Source: an uncultured Sphingomonas sp. (lineage in GTDB: Bacteria > Pseudomonadota > Alphaproteobacteria > Sphingomonadales > Sphingomonadaceae). From it: DNA of 64,000 bases. The DNA lies in assembly GCA_913775315.1 (NCBI GenBank), contig CAJYIX010000025.1:1-64000 (forward strand). The letters are read 5' to 3'. Shown here in pieces: positions 29,383 through 38,824 of the stretch. The notes beneath the pieces are model-generated. The model was not told where the DNA came from. It was given only the letters and a program-made list of their open reading frames with translations, and ran no database searches. How positions within the stretch are numbered: position 1 is the stretch's first letter; each line of letters starts with the position of its first letter. The position numbers were made by a program, and so were the translations under genes.

Positions 29383-29862
29383 ATGCGCCTTTCTTCGCTC
29401 GTCCTGCTCGGCGGCGCCTTTGCCGCGCCGGCGGTGGCCGGTTCGGTGACGATCACCATCCCGCGCCTCAACGTCGCCGAATATCACCGGCCCTATGTGG
29501 CAGTCTGGGTGGAGCCCGCCGCTGGCGGCCCCGCGCGCACGATCGCCATCTGGTACGACGTGAAGAAGGCGGGAGCCGAGCCGGGCACCAAGTGGCTCTC
29601 CGAGCTGCGCGCCTGGTGGCGAAAGGGCGGCCGGTCGATGAAGATGCCCGCCAGCGGCATCAGCGGCGCGACCCGCGCGCCGGGCAGCCACACAATCCCG
29701 CTCCCCGCCGACCTCAAGCCCGGTGACTATGTCCTCAATGTAGAGGCGGCGCGAGAGACCGGCGGGCGCGAGCTCGTCCGCGTGCCGCTGTCCGTACCCG
29801 TGAAGCCCGCGCGCGCCGCGGGCAGCCACGAACTTGGCGCCGTCACCCTTTCCGCCCGTTGA
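29383..29862 (+). CDS. DUF2271 periplasmic flavoprotein candidate
   Basis: A 159-residue exported protein with signal peptide MRLSSLVLLGGAFAAPAVAG. The DUF2271 body includes YVAVWVEPAAG, IWYDVKKAGAEPGTKWL and WWRKGG. Residues 91-98 read SGISGATR. SGAT is the short motif on which ApbE enzymes attach FMN to a threonine, so T97 is the predicted flavinylation site. ApbE itself is encoded two genes downstream. The protein likely carries electrons from the PepSY protein to ferric siderophore in the periplasm. Confidence 0.85.
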   Translation: MRLSSLVLLGGAFAAPAVAGSVTITIPRLNVAEYHRPYVAVWVEPAAGGPARTIAIWYDVKKAGAEPGTKWLSELRAWWRKGGRSMKMPASGISGATRAPGSHTIPLPADLKPGDYVLNVEAARETGGRELVRVPLSVPVKPARAAGSHELGAVTLSAR

Positions 29863-29873
29863 GGACCCAAGCG

Positions 29874-30716
29874 ATGAACAAGCGCACCCTCCGCCTGCTC
29901 GCCGCCGCCGCGCTCGCCTCGATCCCGGTCGGCGTGTCCGCGCACCGGCTGTGGTTCCTGCCCTCGGGCACCATCTTTTCGGGCACCGACAGCTGGGTCA
30001 CGGTCGACATGGCCGCATCGAACGACCTGTTCTACGCCGACCACCAGCCCGGCCGGCTGGAGGGCGTCAAGGTCTGGCGCCCCGATGGGAGCGAGGGGCG
30101 GATGCAGAACGGCTCGACCGGCCGCTATCGCTCGGTGTTCGACGTTCAGCTCGATGCGCCAGGCACATGGAAGATCGGCATGGTGCAGGACGGCTTGATG
30201 GGCAGCTTCAAGGTGGGCGGCGTCGAGAAGCGCATCGGCGGCCGGCCGCAGATGGGGCCGGACGGCAAGCGTCTGCCCCCGCTGACCGCCGCCGACATTC
30301 CCGCCGACGCGACCGAGGTCAAGCTGACCGAGGTTTCGAGCCGCAACGAGATCTACGTGACCGCGGGCGAACCGACGACGACGGTGCTGAAACCCGCGGG
30401 CAAGGGGCTGGAGGCCGACTGGCAGACGCATCCCGACGAACTCGTCGCGGGCGAGCCGGCGCGCGTCCGATTCCTGATCGACGGCAAGCCCGCCGCAAAC
30501 CTCAAGGTGACGCTCGTCCCCGGCGGCAAGCGGTATCGCGATGCCGAGGGCGCGCGCGACCTGACGACGGGCGCGGACGGCATCGTCGCGCTCGATTGGC
30601 CGGCGGCGGGCATGTATTGGCTCAACGCGGTCGCCGAGGATGCAAAGACGACGCAGCCGCGCGCGACGGGGCGGCGGATGAGCTATACCTCGACCGTCGA
30701 GGTGATGACGCCCTGA
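29874..30716 (+). CDS. DUF4198 periplasmic protein
   Basis: A 280-residue exported protein. The signal peptide (MNKRTLRLLAAAALASIPVG) leads directly to SAHRLWFLPSGTIF, giving a mature N-terminus near the His-containing HRLWFLPS segment typical of DUF4198/NikK-like metal-binding proteins. A beta-sandwich domain follows (AGEPARVRFLIDGKP). The family often lies beside TonB receptors and PepSY/DUF2271 genes. The start at 29874 is preferred over an in-frame GTG 15 bp earlier. A role in periplasmic metal or siderophore handling is inferred from position. Confidence 0.85.
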   Translation: MNKRTLRLLAAAALASIPVGVSAHRLWFLPSGTIFSGTDSWVTVDMAASNDLFYADHQPGRLEGVKVWRPDGSEGRMQNGSTGRYRSVFDVQLDAPGTWKIGMVQDGLMGSFKVGGVEKRIGGRPQMGPDGKRLPPLTAADIPADATEVKLTEVSSRNEIYVTAGEPTTTVLKPAGKGLEADWQTHPDELVAGEPARVRFLIDGKPAANLKVTLVPGGKRYRDAEGARDLTTGADGIVALDWPAAGMYWLNAVAEDAKTTQPRATGRRMSYTSTVEVMTP

Positions 30717-31684
30717 AGACCCCAATAACGCCGCCGCGCATCGCGCTGCCGCCGCGGATCGACCCGGACGCGCTGGCGGACCACGCCCCCGATGCGCCGG
30801 TCGTCACACTGGCGGGCGAGACGATGGGGACGACGTGGCGCGTGCTCTATGCCGCGCGCCAAGACGCGTCCGGCGAGGTGCGGGCCGCGATCGAGGCGCG
30901 CCTGGCCGAGCTGGTGGGGGCGCTCAGCCATTGGGAACCCACCTCCGCGCTCTGCCGCTTCAACCGGACGGCCGGCGAGTGGGTGACGCTGCCCCGCGAC
31001 TTCGCCCGCGTCGTCGATGCCGGGCTGCATCTGGCACGGCTGAGCGGCGGCGCGTTCGATCCGGCGATCGGCGCGCTGGTCGACCTGTGGGGGTTCGGCC
31101 CGCCCGGCCCGAGGCCGCTGCCGGACAAGGCGGCGATCGAGGCGGCACGCGCAGTCTCGGGCTGGCAGCGGCTCGACTGGGATCGCGAGAGCCGTCGGCT
31201 GCGTCAGCCGGGCGGGGTGCGGCTCGACCTGTCGGGGATCGCAAAGGGCTATGCCGCCGACGAGCTCGCTGACCTTCTTGGGCGCATGGGCATCGGCCAT
31301 TGCCTGGTCGAGGTGGGCGGCGAACTCGTCGGGCGCGGCATCCGGCCTGATGGCGAGCCGTGGTGGGTCGATCTGGAGGCGCCGCCCGGCCCGACGCTGC
31401 CGCCGCTTCGGATCGCCCTGCACCAGATGGGCGTCGCGACGAGCGGCGATTACGTCCGCGGTGGCCACTCGATCGACCCGCGCACCGGCCGTGCGCCGGA
31501 CAACCGTGTTGTCAGTGTCAGCGTCGTCGCGAAAACCGCGATGGCCGCGGACGCGCTCGCCACCGCGATCGCGATCGCGTGGCCTGACCTGGCGGCGCTC
31601 GAACCGCTCCGGCCCGCCGCGCGGATCGTGACGCAGTCGGGAGAGGTGCTCACCGCCCCGCTACAGACGATGATCGACGACTGA
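30713..31684 (+). CDS. apbE: FAD:protein FMN transferase
   Basis: A protein of about 323 residues. ApbE motifs are ETMGTTWRV, DLSGIAKGYAADEL (FAD/Mg site), VEVGGELVGRG, HSIDPRTGRAPDN and MAADALATAI. It transfers FMN from FAD onto Thr/Ser of periplasmic redox proteins, most likely the neighbouring DUF2271 protein. Coding character extends well upstream of the first ATG, with no ATG, GTG or TTG available. The best start is a CTG at 30713 that overlaps the DUF4198 stop (CTGA). No signal peptide is evident, so export needs checking. Confidence 0.88.
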   Translation: MKTPITPPRIALPPRIDPDALADHAPDAPVVTLAGETMGTTWRVLYAARQDASGEVRAAIEARLAELVGALSHWEPTSALCRFNRTAGEWVTLPRDFARVVDAGLHLARLSGGAFDPAIGALVDLWGFGPPGPRPLPDKAAIEAARAVSGWQRLDWDRESRRLRQPGGVRLDLSGIAKGYAADELADLLGRMGIGHCLVEVGGELVGRGIRPDGEPWWVDLEAPPGPTLPPLRIALHQMGVATSGDYVRGGHSIDPRTGRAPDNRVVSVSVVAKTAMAADALATAIAIAWPDLAALEPLRPAARIVTQSGEVLTAPLQTMIDD

Positions 31685-31687
31685 CGC

Positions 31688-31867
31688 CTATTCAGCCGCC
31701 GCCTTCTCCACGTCGCCGGGACCGTAGACGAGATCGAGATAGTAGCCCGCGAGCATATAGTGCGCCTTTACCACCGCGGGGTGTTCGGCGCGCTGCGCCT
31801 GAAGCAGTTCCTGTTCGGCACGGCGGTAAAGATATTCGGCATCGGTCACGGTCTGCTCGTCGGTCAT
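31688..31867 (-). CDS. small conserved-looking protein, 59 residues, function unknown
   Basis: Starts MTDEQTVTDAEYLYRRAEQE and continues with an amphipathic helix and AHYMLAGYYLDLVYG. It is acidic and helical, with no signal peptide. The tail-to-tail gap to apbE is 3 bp. Upstream, a 173-bp gap separates it from the divergent phosphotransferase gene and would contain both promoters. No family is recognised beyond a general resemblance to one short TPR-like helix pair. Confidence 0.65.
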   Translation of the reverse strand: MTDEQTVTDAEYLYRRAEQELLQAQRAEHPAVVKAHYMLAGYYLDLVYGPGDVEKAAAE

Positions 31868-32040
31868 TGTCGCTGTTCTTACACCCGGAAAAAAGCCCGG
31901 CTCTCCATGGACATAGAACGCAGCAGCGCTCCCACGGTGCCATCGCCCGCGCATTTCATTTTGTGTCCGGGTTGCGCGGTGATTGGAGCGATCGGTATGC
32001 ATCGAGCGAAGTAGCAAAGCCGCGCGATCGAAGGACGAGT

Positions 32041-33066
32041 ATGCCCGAACCGCATGATCTGAACCAGGTTGCGCTCGCGCACTGGATCGACGCCGCCTGC
32101 CCCGCCCTGGGGCAGGTCACGGGGATCGAGAAGTTCGCCGGCGGCCAGTCCAACCCGACCTATCGCGTACGCACGACCAGCGGCGACGTGGTGCTGCGCC
32201 GCAAGCCCTTCGGCCCGCTTCTCCCCTCCGCCCACGCGGTCGATCGCGAATACCGGCTGCTGAGCGCGCTCCACCCCACCGGCTTTCCCGTCCCGCGCCC
32301 GATCGCGCTGTGCGAGGACGAGGGGGTGATCGGCGCGGTCTTCTATCTGATGGAGATGGTCGAGGGCCGAACCTTCTGGAACGGCGCGCTGCCCGAATTG
32401 CCCGTCGAGGCGCGACGACCGCATTACCTTTCGATGATCGACACGATGGCGGCGCTCCACTCGCTCGACCCCGCCGCGATCGGCCTTTCCGACTTTGCGC
32501 CGCCCGGCAACTATATCGAGCGACAGGTCGCGCGCTGGACCCGCCAGTACCGCGCTGCGCAGACCGACGACGTGGCGGAGGTCGAGCGGCTGATCGACTG
32601 GCTGCCGCAGACGCTGCCCGCGCAGGACCGTGTGTCGGTGATCCACGGCGATTATCGCATCGACAACCTGATCTACGGCGATGACGGCCGCGTGCGCGCG
32701 GTGCTCGACTGGGAACTGGCGACGCTGGGCGACCCGGTCGCCGACTTCGCCTATCTGGCGATGAACTGGGCGATGCCGCAGGACGGGCGATCGGGTCTGG
32801 CCGGCCTTGACCTTGCGGCACAGGGCATTCCGACGATGGACGAGGCGACGGCGCGCTATTGTGCGGCGACCGGCCGCGACGGGCTGCCCAACCTCAACTG
32901 GTACTTCGCCTACAACCTCTTCCGCCTGGTCGGCATCGTCCAGGGAATCAAGAAGCGCGTGATCGACGGCAACGCCTCGAACGCCGGCGCGGCGGCGATG
33001 GCCGAGCGCGTCGTGCCGCTCGCAAAAGCGGCCTGGGCGCAGGCGAAACTCGCGGGCGCGGCCTAG
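32041..33066 (+). CDS. phosphotransferase (APH) family protein, ACAD10/11-like
   Basis: A 341-residue kinase-fold protein. It has FAGGQSNPTYRV (nucleotide loop), VVLRRKPFGPLLPSAHAVDREYRLL with the lysine region, catalytic VIHGDYRIDNLIY (His-Gly-Asp...Asn) and the metal-binding AVLDWELATLGDP. This branch resembles the kinase part of mammalian ACAD10/11, which phosphorylates 4-hydroxy-acyl-CoA during catabolism. Its antibiotic-kinase relatives are more distant. It is a single gene; its stop overlaps that of the convergent TPR gene in a shared CTAG. Confidence 0.87.
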   Translation: MPEPHDLNQVALAHWIDAACPALGQVTGIEKFAGGQSNPTYRVRTTSGDVVLRRKPFGPLLPSAHAVDREYRLLSALHPTGFPVPRPIALCEDEGVIGAVFYLMEMVEGRTFWNGALPELPVEARRPHYLSMIDTMAALHSLDPAAIGLSDFAPPGNYIERQVARWTRQYRAAQTDDVAEVERLIDWLPQTLPAQDRVSVIHGDYRIDNLIYGDDGRVRAVLDWELATLGDPVADFAYLAMNWAMPQDGRSGLAGLDLAAQGIPTMDEATARYCAATGRDGLPNLNWYFAYNLFRLVGIVQGIKKRVIDGNASNAGAAAMAERVVPLAKAAWAQAKLAGAA

Positions 33067-33581
33067 TTCTTGGTGGGCGTCGCGGTCGGGGTCGGCGCCA
33101 CCGACTGCTGTGCTGTCGCGGTGACCGGCGGGCCCTTGGCGATCGCGGCGGCGAGCAGCGTCGCCTCGCCGCACGGCTTCGTGCCGCACAGCGTCTTGAT
33201 CTTGGCGAGGTTCTCGCGCGCCTTCGACACCGCGCCCTTGTCGATCAGCGCCTGCCCCTGCCCCGCCAGCGCGGCGGCGTCGTTGGGTTCGATCGTCAGC
33301 GCCTCGCGATAGAAGCGGATCGACTTGCCGGGCAGGTCCTGTTGCCGCGCGACTTCGGCCAGCAGGATGAACGCCTGACGATTGCGCGGATCGACGACGG
33401 TCGCGCTTTCGAGCAGGTCGTTGGCGCCCGTCAGGTTGCCCGCCGCGCGCGCTGCCTTCGCCTTTTCCACCAGCGCCATCGACCTGGGGTCGATCTGGTC
33501 GTCGGGGCGCTGGCCGTGCAGCGAGGTCGAGATGCTGACCGCTGCCAGGGCAAGGGCGACCGAAACGCTGGTGAACCGCAT
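33063..33581 (-). CDS. exported TPR-repeat protein
   Basis: A 172-residue protein with an N-terminal signal peptide (MRFTSVSVALALAAVSISTS) followed by two to three TPR units (NLTGANDLLESATVVDPRN, SIRFYREALTIEPNDAAAL). The tail has two cysteines (TLCGTKPCGE) that could form a disulfide, then a low-complexity Thr/Pro end. The start at 33581 fits the signal peptide. It lies 31 bp downstream of rsmB on the same strand and may be co-transcribed. Its role is unknown; protein binding in the periplasm is expected. Confidence 0.78.
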   Translation of the reverse strand: MRFTSVSVALALAAVSISTSLHGQRPDDQIDPRSMALVEKAKAARAAGNLTGANDLLESATVVDPRNRQAFILLAEVARQQDLPGKSIRFYREALTIEPNDAAALAGQGQALIDKGAVSKARENLAKIKTLCGTKPCGEATLLAAAIAKGPPVTATAQQSVAPTPTATPTKN

Positions 33582-33612
33582 GATGCTCTCCGAAACCACG
33601 CTCACAGGGCTA

Positions 33613-34785
33613 TCACGGCTTGGTGAGGGCCGCGACAAAAAAGCCGTCGGTCCGATGATGGGCGGGATCGAGCCGGATTCCAAGGCCGTGGGGCGTTCCG
33701 AACGGCACCTCGACCGGCGCGTTCGTCCAGCCGGGATGGCGCTGGACGAACGCCGCGGCCTGATCGCGGCCCTCGGCATCGAGCAGCGAGCAGACGACGT
33801 GGATCAGCCGACCGCCCGGCCGCACGAGGTCGGCAGCGATGTCGAGCAGGCGGGCCTGCGTGTCGGTCAGCCGCGCCAGCCGCTCGGGCGTCAGCCGCCA
33901 GCGCGCCTCCGGGTTGCGCCGCCATGTGCCCGTCCCCGAACAGGGCGCGTCGACCAGCACGACGTCGGCGGTACCGCGCCAATCCTCCAGTGCGGCGGCC
34001 TCGCGGTTCGGATCAAGCAGCCGCGTCTCCGCGATCGTCACCCCCGCCCGCTCGGCCCGCGGCGGCAGCCGCTGAAGCCGCGCGCGGTCGGTGTCGGCGG
34101 CGAGGATTGTCCCGTCGTTGCCCATCGCTGCGGCGAGCGCGAGCGTCTTTCCTCCCGCCCCCGCGCACAGGTCGACGACGCGGTCGCCGGGCTTCGCGCC
34201 GCACGCGATCGCGACGATCTGGCTGCCCGCGTCCTGCACCTCGATCGCGCCCGTCTCGTATTCCGGCAGCCGCTCGACCTGCGTGTCGGGCGACAGGCGA
34301 AGCGCATCGGGCAAGCCGTCAATCGGTTCGGCGCCCTCGATCACGACCTCCGCCACGCGCAGCCGGTTGATGCGGATATCGAGTGGTGCGCGGTCGAGCA
34401 GTGCCGCCTGTGCGCTCTGATCGAGGCCGGACTTAACCAGCGCGTCGGCCAGCCAAGCAGGCACCGCGCCCGCAACCGCGGCCTGCTCGTTCGCGCCGAT
34501 CGGCGGCGGGCCATAGCCCGACCCGTCGAACGCCGCCGCGACGCCCGGATCGACCTCGGCCACCGCCAGCATCGCCGCCCGGCCGCTTGCCGGCACCTCG
34601 CCGCAGCGGCGGATCGCGGCATAGACGAGCTCGCGGATCGCGCGCCGGTCCTTCGACCCGGCAAAGCGGTGCCCCGCGAACCAGCGCGCCAGGATCGTGT
34701 CCGCCGCCGCGCCGCCGCTTCTCGCCGCGCCGATGACGAGGTCGAGGATCTCGATCGCGGACTGTACCCGCGCGCCCGGTGTCAT
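33613..34785 (-). CDS. rsmB: 16S rRNA m5C967 methyltransferase family (RsmB/NOP2)
   Basis: A 390-residue protein. The N-terminal NusB-like helical domain starts ARVQSAIEILDLVIG. The methyltransferase domain has motif I VVDLCAGAGGKTLALAA, motif IV VDAPCSGTGTWRRNPE and the catalytic cysteine in HVVCSLL. The NOP2/Sun family normally shows TCSL there, so the local Val is a mild variation. It methylates C967 of 16S rRNA using SAM. The ATG overlaps the stop of a 46-codon membrane-protein gene. Confidence 0.9.
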   Translation of the reverse strand: MTPGARVQSAIEILDLVIGAARSGGAAADTILARWFAGHRFAGSKDRRAIRELVYAAIRRCGEVPASGRAAMLAVAEVDPGVAAAFDGSGYGPPPIGANEQAAVAGAVPAWLADALVKSGLDQSAQAALLDRAPLDIRINRLRVAEVVIEGAEPIDGLPDALRLSPDTQVERLPEYETGAIEVQDAGSQIVAIACGAKPGDRVVDLCAGAGGKTLALAAAMGNDGTILAADTDRARLQRLPPRAERAGVTIAETRLLDPNREAAALEDWRGTADVVLVDAPCSGTGTWRRNPEARWRLTPERLARLTDTQARLLDIAADLVRPGGRLIHVVCSLLDAEGRDQAAAFVQRHPGWTNAPVEVPFGTPHGLGIRLDPAHHRTDGFFVAALTKP

Positions 34786-34922
34786 TCGCCGCGTTCCCGT
34801 TGTTGCTCAGCCGCCAGCTTCGCGCGCGTCACATGCCATTTGCGCCGCAGCCAGCGGATGCGCAGGAAGATGTAGAGGCCGGTGATCGCGACGATCAGCA
34901 GCACCTTCTGCTGGTCGGTCAC
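34782..34922 (-). CDS. 46-residue membrane protein, coupled to rsmB
   Basis: A short frame that starts GTG at 34922 (VTDQQKVLLIVAITGLYIFL) and ends ...KLAAEQQRERGE at a TGA overlapping the rsmB ATG. It has one hydrophobic helix (about 7-21) followed by a strongly basic stretch (RIRWLRRKWH) and a charged tail, so the N-terminus should face out and the tail in. It fills the space between guaB and rsmB. The four-base overlap and the clean membrane topology argue that it is translated. Function unknown. Confidence 0.6.
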   Translation of the reverse strand: MTDQQKVLLIVAITGLYIFLRIRWLRRKWHVTRAKLAAEQQRERGE

Positions 34923-34943
34923 GCCGCCGCCCCCGTCCGGCCC

Positions 34944-37281
<2,338 letters not shown>

Positions 37282-37386
37282 GCCACCTACCTACCCTGCC
37301 CCCGCCCCGTTCGTCATCCCGGTTCCGCTCGACTTCGCCCGCCGCCCAGCTAGAGTGCGTCCGCAACACCGGAGGGGTCTGGAAAC

Positions 37387-38355
37387 ATGGACGGTTTCGT
37401 TGGCGCGCTTGCCATGCTGGTGCTGGTCGCGCTCGCCTATCTCTTCGCCAGCATCAAGATCGTGCGGCAGGGCTATCAATACACGATCGAGCATTTCGGC
37501 CGCTTCACCAGCGTGGCCAAGCCGGGCTTCAACTTCTACCCAGCCTTCTTCTACCGCGTCGGTCGCCGCGTGAACATGATGGAGCAGGTGATCGACATTC
37601 CGGGGCAGGAGATCATCACGCGCGACAATGCGATGGTGTCGACCGACGGCGTCGTCTTCTTCCAGGTGCTCGATCCGGCCAAGGCTGCCTACGAAGTCTC
37701 CGACATGTTCGTGGCCCTCCAACAGATCACCACAACCAACCTGCGCACCGTCATGGGGTCGATGGATCTCGACGAGACGCTGTCAAAGCGCGACGAGATC
37801 AACGCGCGGCTCCTGTCCGTGGTCGATCATGCGACCAATCCCTGGGGCATCAAGATCACCCGCGTCGAGATCAAGGATATCCGCCCGCCCGCCGACATCG
37901 TCAACGCGATGGGTCGCCAGATGAAGGCCGAGCGAGAGAAGCGCGCCAACATCCTCGAGGCCGAGGGCACCCGCGCTAGCGAGATCCTGCGCGCCGAGGG
38001 GCAGAAGCAGGCCCGCATCCTCGAAGCCGAGGGCCGCCGCGAATCCGCCTTTCGCGACGCCGAGGCACGCGAGCGCGCGGCGGAGGCCGAGGCGAAGGCG
38101 ACCGCGCTCGTCAGCGACGCGATCGAGCAGGGATCGGCGCAGGCGATCAACTATTTCATCGCCCAGAAATATGTCGAGGCGATCGGCAAGTTTGCGACCA
38201 GTCCCAATGCCAAGACCGTGCTGTTCCCGGTCGAGGCGACGCAACTGATCGGCACGCTCGGCGGTATCGGCGAGATCGCGAAGGAAGCACTCGGCCGCGA
38301 CGCGACACCGAACCCGCCGCCGCGCACCGGCGTGCCTGTCGTTCGCGAGGGCTGA
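37387..38355 (+). CDS. SPFH/stomatin-like membrane protein (QmcA/HflC-like)
   Basis: A 322-residue protein. One N-terminal membrane helix (about 5-22) precedes an SPFH/band-7 domain (IVRQGYQYTIEHFGRFTSVAKPG, DIPGQEIITRDNAMVSTDGVV split over two strands, RTVMGSMDLDETLSKRDEIN). A long Ala/Glu/Arg coiled coil (about 180-245, with repeated RASEILRAEGQKQARILEAEG-like heptads) follows. Stomatin-type proteins form ring-shaped membrane microdomains. The gene is followed at once by an NfeD gene, the usual pairing. GGAGGGG precedes the ATG. Confidence 0.92.
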   Translation: MDGFVGALAMLVLVALAYLFASIKIVRQGYQYTIEHFGRFTSVAKPGFNFYPAFFYRVGRRVNMMEQVIDIPGQEIITRDNAMVSTDGVVFFQVLDPAKAAYEVSDMFVALQQITTTNLRTVMGSMDLDETLSKRDEINARLLSVVDHATNPWGIKITRVEIKDIRPPADIVNAMGRQMKAEREKRANILEAEGTRASEILRAEGQKQARILEAEGRRESAFRDAEARERAAEAEAKATALVSDAIEQGSAQAINYFIAQKYVEAIGKFATSPNAKTVLFPVEATQLIGTLGGIGEIAKEALGRDATPNPPPRTGVPVVREG

Positions 38356-38356
38356 T

Positions 38357-38815
38357 TTGGCCGACTGGCTGGCCGAACCCGGCATCCTCTGGCTGATCGC
38401 CGCGGCGCTGCTGGCGGGGATCGAACTGGTGGTGCCGGGGGTGTTCCTCGTTTTCCTCGCGGTCGCGGCGGCGATTACCGGGGCGTTCACGCTCATCTTC
38501 CCCGACCTGGGGCTCGGCGGGCAGCTGGCCAGTTTCGCGATCTGGTCGGCGGTGGCGGTGGCGATCGGGCGGCGCTGGTATGGCGGCGATGCCGTCGCCT
38601 CGGCCGATCCGCTGCTCAATGATCGCGCGGCGCGGAGCATCGGTTCGACCGTCGTCGCCGTCACCGATTTTGCGCATGGCGAGGGGCGCGTGCGGCTGGG
38701 CGACGGCGAATGGCCCGCGCGCGGCCCCGCCATGCCCGCGGGCACCCGTGCGCGCGTCGTCGCCATTGACGGGCTGACGCTCGTCGTCGAACCTCTGCTC
38801 TCGTTACCGGAGTAA
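38357..38815 (+). CDS. NfeD-family membrane protein
   Basis: A 152-residue protein. Three or so hydrophobic helices (IAAALLAGIELVVPGVFLVF, AAITGAFTLIF, LASFAIWSAVAVAIG) precede a C-terminal OB-fold domain (about 85-150; GEGRVRLGDGEWPARGP). NfeD proteins partner with the stomatin-like protein encoded one base upstream. The start is TTG at 38357, directly after the SPFH stop; translation re-initiation is probably involved. Confidence 0.9.
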   Translation: MADWLAEPGILWLIAAALLAGIELVVPGVFLVFLAVAAAITGAFTLIFPDLGLGGQLASFAIWSAVAVAIGRRWYGGDAVASADPLLNDRAARSIGSTVVAVTDFAHGEGRVRLGDGEWPARGPAMPAGTRARVVAIDGLTLVVEPLLSLPE

Positions 38816-38824
38816 CCAAGCCTC

